Assembly (NCBI GenBank): GCA_900316985.1 | Contig: ONFE01000020.1 | Location: 1-52,926 of the forward strand | Direction: 5' to 3' | From: an uncultured Prevotellaceae bacterium | Lineage (GTDB): Bacteria > Bacteroidota > Bacteroidia > Bacteroidales > Bacteroidaceae | DNA length: 52,926 bases | Part shown: in pieces, positions 17,541 through 25,731 of the stretch | Layout of the letters: each line of letters begins with the position of its first letter | Numbering within the stretch: position 1 is the stretch's first letter | Translations under genes and position numbers: made by a program | Notes under the pieces: generated by a model | Told to the model about the DNA's origin: nothing | Databases searched by the model: none | The model's input: only the letters and a program-made list of their open reading frames with translations

Positions 17541-18635
17541 TTACCAATGAAGGCCAAAGGCCACAACAATTGTCATCAGCACCAGGTTGAGCAGGGCCAG
17601 CGGCATGAGGTACTTCCACTCTAACTTCAGGATCTGGTCAATACGCAGACGTGGGAATGTCCACTTGATCCACATCATCAGCCAAACGATGAAGAAAGCC
17701 TTGCCCATAAACCATACGATACCGGGAATGTATTGCATCACGGTATCAAAGCCCTCAACGCCTATCTGAGCGGGAGCCCATCCGCCAAAGAACACCATAG
17801 CGGCAATGCCAGCAATGATGAACATGTTGAGGAACTCTGCCAGATAGAAGTAACCGAAGCCCATACCGCTATACTCCGTGTGGTGACCAGCGGTCAGCTC
17901 ACTCTCGGCCTCAGCCATATCGAACGGGCCACGGTTGGCCTCGGCATTACCGGCGATGATAAACACCACGAAGGCAATGATGGCGGGAATATGGCCGCGA
18001 ACGATGAGCCATCCCCAAGGACCGGCCTGACTCTCCACGATACCGCTCACCTGCATCGTACCTGTCAGGATGACAGCGGTAATCAGGCAGAGGCAGAGCG
18101 ACATCTCATAGGAAATCATCTGCACGGCGGCACGCATGGCCGAAACCACGGAATACTTATTGTTGGAAGCCCAACCAGCGAGGAAGATTCCCACGACGCC
18201 TATCGAAGAGATAGCTGTCAGCAGGAAGATACCCACGTTGAAATCGAGAATCTCAGCACTACGGTTCCAGGGCAGGAAGCAGAAAGCACCCACCGAACCG
18301 ATAATCACAAGGAAAGGCGCAATGGCATAGAGCAGTTTGTCGGCCTTGTCAACAAAGAAAATCTCCTTGATGAGCATCTTCAGTACGTCGGCCACCACCT
18401 GAAGCAGTCCCCAGGGGCCTACACGAACCGGGCCGATACGGCACTGGAAGTAGGCGCAAACCTTACGCTCCATGAAAATAAGCACCATAGCTATGACCGC
18501 ATAGGCTGTCAGTATCAGCAGGCCTACCAGCACACACTCAATCAGAATGGTCCAGAAGCTGTTGAGACCCAGGGTGACTCTCAGCAACTCGTCGAACCAT
18601 TTCGTAACGATAGAAAAATCAAATATATGTTCCAT
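17541..18635 (-). CDS. nuoH: NADH-quinone oxidoreductase subunit H
   Basis: A membrane subunit that anchors the peripheral arm and forms part of the quinone chamber. It has 364 residues from ATG 18635 and about 8-9 helices. FMERKVCAYFQCRIGPVRVGPWGLLQ begins the characteristic quinone-site loop, and DMAEAESELTAGHHTEYSG is the conserved acidic loop. The ATG at 18635 lies 4 bp after the nuoCD stop with AAGG just upstream; a TTG at 18650 would overlap nuoCD and is less likely. Confidence 0.95.
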   Translation of the reverse strand: MEHIFDFSIVTKWFDELLRVTLGLNSFWTILIECVLVGLLILTAYAVIAMVLIFMERKVCAYFQCRIGPVRVGPWGLLQVVADVLKMLIKEIFFVDKADKLLYAIAPFLVIIGSVGAFCFLPWNRSAEILDFNVGIFLLTAISSIGVVGIFLAGWASNNKYSVVSAMRAAVQMISYEMSLCLCLITAVILTGTMQVSGIVESQAGPWGWLIVRGHIPAIIAFVVFIIAGNAEANRGPFDMAEAESELTAGHHTEYSGMGFGYFYLAEFLNMFIIAGIAAMVFFGGWAPAQIGVEGFDTVMQYIPGIVWFMGKAFFIVWLMMWIKWTFPRLRIDQILKLEWKYLMPLALLNLVLMTIVVAFGLHW

Positions 18636-18639
18636 ACCT

Positions 18640-20250
18640 TTATCTGTCAATGTCAGGAATTACGATATCGATGGCAGCACCCGTAGTAACGAGGTCGGCA
18701 ATCTTCTGGCCGCGCAGCATGGGGTCAAGCGCACCGACGAGCGAGAGGCCCATAGGGCGCATCTTCATGCGGTAAGGACTCTTGTCGCCCTTAGAATCGA
18801 GATAGACACCGAACTCTCCGGCAGCACCCTCCACGGAGTAGTACCACTGGCCCTCGGGCACCTTGATGATAGGCTTCTGCTTCACGTAGAAGTCACCCTC
18901 AGGAATATTGTCGATGAGTTGTTCGATGATATTGAGGCTCTGGTACATCTCGTTGATGTGAACCATATAGCGGCCCATAGAGTCGCAAGAGTCAGCAGTA
19001 ACCTGCTCCCACTCCACTTTATCGTAGCAATCGTATGGATGGTTCTTGCGCACATCGTTCTTCCATCCGGCAGCACGTCCGGCAGGACCGGTCACACCGT
19101 AGTTGATGCAGTCCTCAAGACTCATCGGGCCTACCTGCTCCAGACGGTTGTGCGTAATGATGTTATCGCCAAAGACGTCCATATACTCCTGAATCATCGG
19201 ACGCAGATACTTCACCAGGTCCTTGCAGTTCTTCACGAAGTTGGGGTCGATGTCGTCCTGCAGTCCACCTATTCTATAATAGTTCTGGATGAGTCGGCCG
19301 CCGGTGGTTTCCTCCATCACGTTCAGCACGTGCTCACGGTCGCGCATTCCATAGAGGAAAGCGGTCAGCGCACCCAGGTCCTGAGCACAGCATGAAGTGA
19401 ACAGCAAGTGGCTGTCCAGACGCTGCAACTCGTCCATAATGGTACGAATGACGTGAATACGGTCTGTAAGTTCCACGCCCATGGCTTCTTCAATCACGCC
19501 TACCAGTGCGTGGCGTTGCTGCATGGCACAGAGGTAGTTAAGACGGTCGGTTAAAGCCAAGGTCTGAGGATAAGTCATAGATTCCCACATCTTCTCAATA
19601 CCACGGTGGATATAGCCCAGATGCGGATACACGCGCTTCACGATCTCGCCGTCGACCACCGTCTGCAAACGGAGCACACCGTGGGTACTGGGGTGCTGAG
19701 GACCGATGTTGATCACATAGTCGTCAGGACCGAACAGGCGGTTCTGCTTCGACTGAAGCACGCCGCGGTCGTCGATATAATACTCCAGTCCGTAGTCTGG
19801 CTCCACGTCGTCCTCAAGCGTATATTTGCCTGAAGCCTTGAAGTTCTTGCGCAGGGGCCATCCCTGGAAATCGTTGCGGAGGAACAGGCGGCGCATGTCC
19901 TTATGCCCCAGGAACACGATGCCCAGGAAGTCGAACACCTCGCGCTCCAGCAGGTCGGCTACCTTCCACAGGTTGCTCACCGTGGGAATGTAGTACATGG
20001 TCTGGCCGTCGGTATCGCCCGTGCCGTTCATGGCATTGCCGTCGCCACACACCTGTGAGCGTGCAATCAGCTTCACCGAGCAGCGCTCGTGGCTCTCGGT
20101 ATTCTCCAGGATATACACGCACCCCAGACCTTCCTCGCCGAAGTCCTCGCCCACGATGGTCACCAGATAGTCGAAGTGCTTCTTCTCCTTCAGGTTTGCC
20201 ATCTCGGCGGCAAACTTATCGAAATCAAATACTAAATGTTCAAGTTTCAT
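18640..20250 (-). CDS. nuoCD: NADH-quinone oxidoreductase fused subunits C and D
   Basis: A fused subunit: residues about 1-130 are the NuoC (30-kDa) domain with EREVFDFLGIVFLGHKDMRR, and about 150-536 are NuoD (49-kDa). In NuoD, NIGPQHPSTHGVLRLQ, GYIHRGIEKM and the C-terminal DPMLRGQKIADLV are typical and build the quinone pocket. The total of 536 residues fits the fused form. It overlaps the nuoB stop by 4 bp (ATGA), so the two are translationally coupled. Confidence 0.96.
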   Translation of the reverse strand: MKLEHLVFDFDKFAAEMANLKEKKHFDYLVTIVGEDFGEEGLGCVYILENTESHERCSVKLIARSQVCGDGNAMNGTGDTDGQTMYYIPTVSNLWKVADLLEREVFDFLGIVFLGHKDMRRLFLRNDFQGWPLRKNFKASGKYTLEDDVEPDYGLEYYIDDRGVLQSKQNRLFGPDDYVINIGPQHPSTHGVLRLQTVVDGEIVKRVYPHLGYIHRGIEKMWESMTYPQTLALTDRLNYLCAMQQRHALVGVIEEAMGVELTDRIHVIRTIMDELQRLDSHLLFTSCCAQDLGALTAFLYGMRDREHVLNVMEETTGGRLIQNYYRIGGLQDDIDPNFVKNCKDLVKYLRPMIQEYMDVFGDNIITHNRLEQVGPMSLEDCINYGVTGPAGRAAGWKNDVRKNHPYDCYDKVEWEQVTADSCDSMGRYMVHINEMYQSLNIIEQLIDNIPEGDFYVKQKPIIKVPEGQWYYSVEGAAGEFGVYLDSKGDKSPYRMKMRPMGLSLVGALDPMLRGQKIADLVTTGAAIDIVIPDIDR

Positions 20251-21014
20251 TGTGCGGCCTCCTTTCCTTCTTGATTAAGAACACTAGGTTCACTAGTTTC
20301 ACTAGGAATACTAGGACTACTAATCTGACTGGCCTTCATCTCGGCAATAGCCTCCTCGGGCACGTCGGTCACCACGATGGGCTTCTTGCCGCCACGGCCA
20401 TAGATCAGCTCCTCGTTCGATACGCCCAACTTGGCTTCCTCCTTGGTCTGCTTGTGGTTGGAGCCGCCGAAGAACTTCTCGATCTTCACCTTGCGCTGCA
20501 ACTGCATCATGCCATAGAGAATAGCCTCGGGTCGCGGAGGACAACCGGGAATGAACACATCCACAGGGACAATCTCCTCGATGCCCTGCACCACATGATA
20601 GCTCGACTTGAACGGGCCGCCGCTGATGGCGCATCCGCCCACGGCCACCACATACTTGGGCTCGGCCATCTCGTCGTAGAGTCGCTTCAGCGCCGGAGCC
20701 ATCTTGTGGGTAATCGTGCCGGCACACATGATGAGGTCGGCCTGTCGCGGAGAGTTGCGCGTCACCTCGAAGCCGAAGCGCGAGAAGTCATAGCGTGCAC
20801 ATCCGCAGGCCATGAACTCGATGCCGCAACACGAAGTAGCGAAAGTGAGCGACCACAGAGAGTTGGAACGTCCCCAGTTGATCATCTGATCAAGGGAACC
20901 CATCACCACATTGACGCCGCCCTCATGGAGCTCGTCAACAATCTTCTCCAACGATTCGTTGTCCTTGAACTCCTCGTAGGGCAAAGCCTTGATTATCGGT
21001 TTTCTTACTTCCAT
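20247..21014 (-). CDS. nuoB: NADH-quinone oxidoreductase subunit B with a variable Ser-rich tail
   Basis: Carries the terminal cluster N2 that reduces quinone. All four ligand Cys regions are present: SCCGIEFMACGCARYD, VVAVGGCAISGG and FIPGCPPRPE. The core ends near residue 175. The protein continues to 255 residues with a Lys/Glu-rich segment and then a Ser/Pro/Thr-rich stretch (residues about 228-246). That stretch is encoded by five 9-bp repeats with a CTAG core (20282-20326). Because the unit is 9 bp it keeps the frame. The gene overlaps nuoA by 10 bp and nuoCD by 4 bp. Confidence 0.95.
   Translation of the reverse strand: MEVRKPIIKALPYEEFKDNESLEKIVDELHEGGVNVVMGSLDQMINWGRSNSLWSLTFATSCCGIEFMACGCARYDFSRFGFEVTRNSPRQADLIMCAGTITHKMAPALKRLYDEMAEPKYVVAVGGCAISGGPFKSSYHVVQGIEEIVPVDVFIPGCPPRPEAILYGMMQLQRKVKIEKFFGGSNHKQTKEEAKLGVSNEELIYGRGGKKPIVVTDVPEEAIAEMKASQISSPSIPSETSEPSVLNQEGKEAAQ
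20282..20326. repeat. 9-bp CTAG repeat inside the 3' end of nuoB
   Basis: Five units of 9 bp (CACTAGGTT, CACTAGTTT, CACTAGGAA, TACTAGGAC, TACTAATCT). They are the same type as the tract in rlmD (43179-43241) and the intergenic tract at 17508-17538. In the NuoB frame they encode a Ser-rich segment close to the C-terminus, outside the conserved core. Confidence 0.85.
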
Positions 21015-21355
21015 TCCAACGCTCCTTTCCGCCAGGCGTATGCCAGGCCAAATACAAGTACTAACAGGAAGAAACCAATGCTCACAAGAGCCATCGTTCC
21101 AAACTCCTTAACCACCACTGCCCAAGGATAGAGGAAAAGTGTCTCCACATCGAACATGAGGAAAAGGATAGCAAACAGGTAGTATCCTATCGAAACAGGC
21201 AGCCATGAAGAACCTCGGGTGGGAATACCGCACTCGAATGGTTCACCTTTCAGCTTGTTGTAGGAACGGGGGCCGATAAGCTTAGCAATCACGTAAGCCC
21301 CGACTACCAATACTACAGCCGTCAAGATGACGGTAATTAACAAAGTGAAATACAT
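21005..21355 (-). CDS. nuoA: NADH-quinone oxidoreductase subunit A
   Basis: A three-helix membrane subunit of 116 residues and the first gene of the nuo operon. KGEPFECGIPTRGSS holds the conserved loop Cys, and FLMFDVETLFLYPWAVV holds the conserved acidic residues of helix 2. A promoter -7 element lies about 60 bp upstream. Confidence 0.95.
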   Translation of the reverse strand: MYFTLLITVILTAVVLVVGAYVIAKLIGPRSYNKLKGEPFECGIPTRGSSWLPVSIGYYLFAILFLMFDVETLFLYPWAVVVKEFGTMALVSIGFFLLVLVFGLAYAWRKGALEWK

Positions 21356-21416
21356 ATATATGTGTAATTGTTATGATTTGTCCGCTTGTCTCAAGCAGTA
21401 AAAACTAAAAGCGGTG

Positions 21417-21449
21417 CAAAGTTAGTAAATATTTTGCAAATGTTTGCAA
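21417..21449 (-). promoter_or_regulatory. Promoter for the nuo operon
   Basis: On the minus strand TAACTTTG (21424-21417) fits the -7 element TAnnTTTG. A TTG at 21449-21447 with a 22-bp spacer is a possible -33 element, at the long end of the range. The predicted leader is about 55 nt. Confidence 0.5.
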
Positions 21450-21488
21450 GTTTCTTTGATTTATTCTATGACTTTTCGCAAAATTGAT

Positions 21489-21496
21489 TATATTTG
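21489..21496 (+). promoter_or_regulatory. Candidate -7 element for the leucine-rich repeat gene
   Basis: TATATTTG fits TAnnTTTG and lies 32 bp before the ATG at 21529. No convincing TTTG was seen at the expected -33 distance, so only the -7 element is supported. Confidence 0.45.
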
Positions 21497-21528
21497 CAAA
21501 CAGAAACAAAAACCTAAAGAATAGCAAA

Positions 21529-22824
21529 ATGAAACTGAAGTCTTTAAAAACCGTGTTGTTCGCTTTCGCATTAGCCTCAACAACTAACATTTCGGCCAGT
21601 TCACTACAGCCAGTTGGTGACATTCTGAAAAAATCGCCCACTACCAACGTGGACGGTATCAACTACAAGCTCGACGCCAAAAAGCAAGAGGCCAAAGTGA
21701 TCGCCGGCAAGGGCATTTACAATGGCGAGATTGTCATTCCCGAGAAAATAACCGTTGACAGCGTGGTCTATTTCGTGGAGGAAATCGATGGCGGGGCGTT
21801 CAAGGGTTGTTCCTCGGTGACGGCCATCACCCTTCCAAACGGCATCACGGAAATTGGCTCAAGTGCTTTTGAAGACTGCACAAGCATCGAGGAAATCACC
21901 ATTCCTGCTTCCATCAGGAAAATAGAGAGCAGCACCTTTGCAGGATGCAGCAACCTGAAGGTTATCAATCTGCCCGATGGCATCACCAGCATCGAACAAG
22001 GTGCCTTCAAGAAGTGTACCGCCCTTGAGGAAATCACGATTCCTACAGGTGTCACCTCGCTCCCCTACAATCTTTTCCTGGGCTGCTCAAGTCTGAAGAA
22101 TGTAAATCTCCCCGTAGGCCTTGAGAAGATCGGCTACTCCTGTTTCCAAGACTGTTCTTCACTCGAGGAGATTGATATTCCCAACAGTGTGAAGGCTATC
22201 GGATGGGTGGCTTTCAAGAACTGCACATCACTCCGCAGTTTCTCCTTCACCACCAGCATGGACAACATCGCCAACAGCATCTTCGAAGGATGCACCAGCT
22301 TGAAGGACGTGAACATCACCAACTCTATCAAGGGTATTGACCACGATGCCTTCAAGGGGTGTGCAAGTCTCGACAGCATCTTCATCCCTAACAGCGTTCG
22401 CTCTTTGGGCAGCAGTGTGTTTGAGAACTGTAACAACCTGAGAATCGTTAATATACCCAACGGTATTAAATCAATTCCTTCAAAGGCGTTCAAGAATTGT
22501 TCGGCGCTTCCCGAGATTGAAATCCCCTACTCTGTCAAGGACATCAATTCCGATGCTTTCAACGGTTGCAGCTCTTTGGCCATGATTGACATCCCAAGCA
22601 GCGTTGAGGAGATAGACGGCGATGCCTTCAACAACTGCCATTCGCTCATGACGGTCATCATTCGTGCCGGAAAACCTGTAAAAATCAAGAAGAGCTCTTT
22701 CGGAAAGGCCACGCAACGACAAGGCATTTTCTATGTTCCGATGGCTTCCGTCTATCGTAGCGACCCCAAGAGTGCCTGGTTTAAGATCTATAACATCAAG
22801 AACCTAAATGACCGCCAGCGCTAA
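21529..22824 (+). CDS. Secreted BspA-type leucine-rich repeat protein
   Basis: A 431-residue protein with a signal peptide (MKLKSLKTVLFAFALASTTN, then Ile-Ser-Ala). A short N-terminal domain (YKLDAKKQEAKVIAGKG) is followed by about 12 full 23-residue repeats of the form AFxxCxSLxxIxIPxSVxxI (residues about 97-385). A C-terminal cap resembles VPMASVYRSDPKSAWFKI. This is the BspA / Treponema pallidum-type LRR family, whose members often act in adhesion. The ATG at 21529 puts the signal peptide at the N-terminus; upstream in-frame codons would bury it. No type IX sorting domain, lipobox or membrane anchor was seen. It is a single gene, convergent with the mannan operon. The ligand is unknown. 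Confidence 0.88.
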   Translation: MKLKSLKTVLFAFALASTTNISASSLQPVGDILKKSPTTNVDGINYKLDAKKQEAKVIAGKGIYNGEIVIPEKITVDSVVYFVEEIDGGAFKGCSSVTAITLPNGITEIGSSAFEDCTSIEEITIPASIRKIESSTFAGCSNLKVINLPDGITSIEQGAFKKCTALEEITIPTGVTSLPYNLFLGCSSLKNVNLPVGLEKIGYSCFQDCSSLEEIDIPNSVKAIGWVAFKNCTSLRSFSFTTSMDNIANSIFEGCTSLKDVNITNSIKGIDHDAFKGCASLDSIFIPNSVRSLGSSVFENCNNLRIVNIPNGIKSIPSKAFKNCSALPEIEIPYSVKDINSDAFNGCSSLAMIDIPSSVEEIDGDAFNNCHSLMTVIIRAGKPVKIKKSSFGKATQRQGIFYVPMASVYRSDPKSAWFKIYNIKNLNDRQR

Positions 22825-22839
22825 CCCAAGCGTTGACGG
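22812..22839 (+). terminator. Possible terminator hairpin at the end of the LRR gene
   Basis: CCGCCAGCGCT (22812-22822) can pair with AGCGTTGACGG (22829-22839), with one mismatch and one G-U pair, overlapping the stop codon. The T run afterwards is weak. Confidence 0.35.
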
Positions 22840-22872
22840 CCATTAAAACAGTATTTGTTTTCAGCAACAAAA

Positions 22873-22980
22873 GTAATACTTCTAACCATTAGAAATAATA
22901 CTTTTAACCATTAGAAGTAATACTTCCAACCAATAGAAACGGTGTTTCCAACAAGTGGAAGCATCGTTTCCATTTGTTGT
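22873..22980. repeat. 22-bp palindromic repeat array, copy 1
   Basis: Four complete 22-bp units (22873-22894, 22895-22916, 22917-22938, 22939-22960) plus a partial fifth. Each unit is a variable stretch of about 7 bp followed by a small palindrome of the type TTCTAACCATTAGAA or TTCCAACAAGTGGAA. The array fills the space between the convergent LRR and epimerase genes and ends at the epimerase stop codon. The same array type occurs at 41921-42008. No cas gene is present, and the variable parts are too short to be CRISPR spacers. Confidence 0.85.
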
Positions 22981-24261
22981 TTAGAAATCGCGCTCCATCA
23001 ATTCCAGACACATCCGGCTGTTATGATAAGGACATTTCCAGAAGCCGGCCTTATCGTCTTTGCGGTTGATGTTCCGTTCGGGATCACGGCTCCACCACCA
23101 CTCGCCGCCTTCACGGTCGATAAGGTTGTCCTTAATATACTGCCAGCCGCGGAGGGCCTTTTGCAAGGCTGACTCATCACCGAAATACTGCCAGATATTA
23201 ATCCATCCCACCACATTCTCGGCTTGCACCCACCAGTGGCGGTCAGTATCTACATAACCTGTATCCAGATTGGCCTCATGGACCATTGAGCCGTCTTCGT
23301 TGAGACCTTTTTCGGAAGCCTTTGCCACCATCTGCACTACCGTCTCCACCTTCCTGAGAACCGTCTCGTCACCCAACACTAGTGCTGCCTCGTGCATCAG
23401 CCACGAGCATTCTATATCATGTCCATAACTCTCCAACCGGCCGGCCTCACGTGTCCAATCCATATCAAAGAAAAGATCCAGATGATGCGTTTCGGGATTC
23501 AGAATCTTATCGGTGAAAATCGTAATGAGGTTGCGGAGGGAGGATTCGAGCCTGACCACAAAATCATCAGGAACGGTGACACCGATGGGAAGAACCGAAC
23601 CGATGGCGGGCACATAGTCGCAACTTTCCGCGGCCTTGAGTTCTTTTATACAACGGAACAGATTGGTGTAGGGTTCGATGATGTGCAAATGGGTGTTCTG
23701 CGATTTGGGGTAGTTGGCATCCAGTTCCGAAAGACGCATATCGGCTATCTCCCCCCATTCGCGGGTGCAGGCTTCGATGTAGCCGTTGTATTCACGGTCG
23801 AGCGAATGTTCCTCTATGCATTCATAGAGTTCCATGGCATAGTCAAGAGCCTCGCGGTCACCTGTGGCACGGGCATATTCCGAAAGCCCGTAGATGGTGA
23901 AGCCAATGGCATAGAACTGCTTCTTCGTGTCTTTCGGCCGGCCTTTATAGTCAAGGCTCCAGTAAGTGCCGCCATATTCCTTATCGATGAAATGGTCGAT
24001 GATATAGCCTTTGGCACGAGTGGCGGCCTCCAGATATTCCTGCTTATGAAGCACCCGATAGGCAGCAGAGAAAGACCATAGGATACGGGCATTCAAGATG
24101 CCGCCCTTGTCGGCCGTTTTCACAATCTCACCCTCGCCGGTCATCTGTCCGTAGAAACCGCCGTTCTCCTCATCAACCATCTTGTCAAGCCAGAAATTCA
24201 GGATATTGTTTTCCAAGACATCCCTGACTTCCGCTTTCAGCGTTTTAACTTCTTCTTTCAT
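22981..24261 (-). CDS. Mannobiose/cellobiose 2-epimerase (AGE family)
   Basis: Converts beta-1,4-mannobiose to 4-O-beta-mannosyl-glucose in the cytoplasm, preparing the substrate for the GH130 phosphorylase. It has 426 residues and an (alpha/alpha)6-barrel of the N-acylglucosamine 2-epimerase family. Catalytic-type His residues occur in SYGHDIECSWLMHEAA and CPYHNSRMCLE; GGFYGQM, YGGTYWSLDYKG and HWWVQAENVVGW are typical. It is slightly longer than characterised Bacteroides enzymes (about 390 aa), mainly through extra sequence near residues 200-230. It is the last gene of the mannan operon, separated from the transporter by a hairpin that may lower its expression. Confidence 0.9.
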   Translation of the reverse strand: MKEEVKTLKAEVRDVLENNILNFWLDKMVDEENGGFYGQMTGEGEIVKTADKGGILNARILWSFSAAYRVLHKQEYLEAATRAKGYIIDHFIDKEYGGTYWSLDYKGRPKDTKKQFYAIGFTIYGLSEYARATGDREALDYAMELYECIEEHSLDREYNGYIEACTREWGEIADMRLSELDANYPKSQNTHLHIIEPYTNLFRCIKELKAAESCDYVPAIGSVLPIGVTVPDDFVVRLESSLRNLITIFTDKILNPETHHLDLFFDMDWTREAGRLESYGHDIECSWLMHEAALVLGDETVLRKVETVVQMVAKASEKGLNEDGSMVHEANLDTGYVDTDRHWWVQAENVVGWINIWQYFGDESALQKALRGWQYIKDNLIDREGGEWWWSRDPERNINRKDDKAGFWKCPYHNSRMCLELMERDF

Positions 24262-24267
24262 AAATGA

Positions 24268-24291
24268 TAAAAAAGCCCCTCCAGGGAGGGG
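24268..24291 (-). terminator. Terminator-like hairpin inside the mannan operon
   Basis: On the minus strand, CCCCTCC / GGAGGGG forms a tight hairpin followed directly by CTTTTTT, between the transporter stop and the epimerase start. It belongs to the GC-rich palindrome family and could act as a partial terminator. Confidence 0.5.
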
Positions 24292-24306
24292 ACTTATTTA
24301 GGTTAT

Positions 24307-25647
24307 TTACTTCTTAATCGGATACTTGTAAAGCAACCAGATCATAATAACGATGATGACTGCCGGGAAAATGGAGAACAAAGCCCAGGTCATTTCACGG
24401 ACAGCCTCCATATTGGTGATGTTGACCACCGTCTGCCCGTTGGCATCAGTTCCGGAATAGAATCCGGCAAAACCAAGCAGCAATGCCACGAGCGAACCTG
24501 AGATTGCCGTTCCGAACTTCTGGGCCATCGTACCTGAAGAGAAAATAAGGCCAGTGGATGAAGTTCCGTTCTTCTCCGTGGCATAGTCAGCCACATCGGC
24601 ATACATTGACCACAAAAGCGGAGAATAGAGGCCCACGCCCACCGAAGTGAGTACTACCAAGGCGACAAGCACCCAGATATAAGCAGGATCCATCGGCACG
24701 AAGAAGAATGCAATGGAGAACACCATACAGATGATACCTGCCACGATAAAGGCTTTCTTCTTGCTGCCCATCCACTGGGTGAACTTCGGAGACAGACCGC
24801 CGAAAATCATGCAGGTCACCTCGCCGAATGTCATGAATACCGTATAGTTGATAATCAGACCTGAAACCGTGACATCACCATGCAGGCAGTACTCCATCAG
24901 ATAGCCGGCCACGGCATAGCGGAAGCCGTTGAAGAAGTTCGTACAGATACCTATGAGCGTCAGGTAAATCCAAGGTTTGTTCTTAAACAGGTCGGCAAAG
25001 GGCTTGAAGGAAAACTTCTCGGCACGGACGGGCTTCAGACGTTCTTTCGTGAGCAAGCCGCAAGCCAGCGTCATGATCGTTGCCAAACCACCGAGACAAG
25101 CACCCAGCACAGCATACTGATGGGCAGGCGTTCCACCAACCATCTTTTGCAGATATGGGAACGAAAGCAAGGTAATGAAACCCATGGCATAGGCGCCTAC
25201 CATTCGGAACGAAGAAAACTGGTTCTTCTCATTGTCATCTTCAGTCATCACGCCAAGCAACGAACCGTAAGGCACATTGACCGCAGTATAGCAAGCCATC
25301 ATGAGAAGGTAAAGCGTGTAGGCGTAGATTCGCTTACCAACGGAACCAAAGTCGGGCGTATAGAGCAGCAGGGCAAAAATCACGCCCAAGGGCACGGCTC
25401 CGAAGATAAGCCAAGGCCGATAGGTACCCCAACGACTCTGGGTGCGGTCAGCCAAAGAACCCATCAGCGGGTCGGTAACCACATCAAACATACGCGCTAT
25501 GAGCATCAGCGTAGCCGTGTCAGCCACTGTCAATCCGAAGACGTTGGTGAAGAATAGCGGGAAAGCAATCGACATCACCTTCCAAGTAATACCACCGGCA
25601 GCCGCATCACCGAGCGCATAGCCGATTTTCTCTTTTAAACTTGCCAT
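24307..25647 (-). CDS. Sugar:cation symporter (GPH family), probable mannobiose transporter
   Basis: A 446-residue, 12-helix transporter of the glycoside-pentoside-hexuronide:cation symporter family. MLIARMFDVVTDPLMGSLADRTQSRWGTYRPW is present in order (residues about 47-78) and is the GPH signature region. VNVPYGSLLGVMT is also typical. It sits between the GH130 phosphorylase and the epimerase. By analogy with the known Bacteroides fragilis mannan cluster it should import mannobiose or short mannosides across the inner membrane. The substrate is inferred from context only. Confidence 0.88.
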   Translation of the reverse strand: MASLKEKIGYALGDAAAGGITWKVMSIAFPLFFTNVFGLTVADTATLMLIARMFDVVTDPLMGSLADRTQSRWGTYRPWLIFGAVPLGVIFALLLYTPDFGSVGKRIYAYTLYLLMMACYTAVNVPYGSLLGVMTEDDNEKNQFSSFRMVGAYAMGFITLLSFPYLQKMVGGTPAHQYAVLGACLGGLATIMTLACGLLTKERLKPVRAEKFSFKPFADLFKNKPWIYLTLIGICTNFFNGFRYAVAGYLMEYCLHGDVTVSGLIINYTVFMTFGEVTCMIFGGLSPKFTQWMGSKKKAFIVAGIICMVFSIAFFFVPMDPAYIWVLVALVVLTSVGVGLYSPLLWSMYADVADYATEKNGTSSTGLIFSSGTMAQKFGTAISGSLVALLLGFAGFYSGTDANGQTVVNITNMEAVREMTWALFSIFPAVIIVIMIWLLYKYPIKK

Positions 25648-25731
25648 AAATTACTTTTATATTTTACTGAGATTTCAAGGCTTGATAAACTTAACTTTAT
25701 TATAACGCAAAAATACAAATAATATTTTGAA

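Noticed and set aside
22873-22980. CRISPR array
   Set aside because: The unit is only 22 bp, the variable portion is about 7 bp, the conserved part itself varies, and there are no cas genes.
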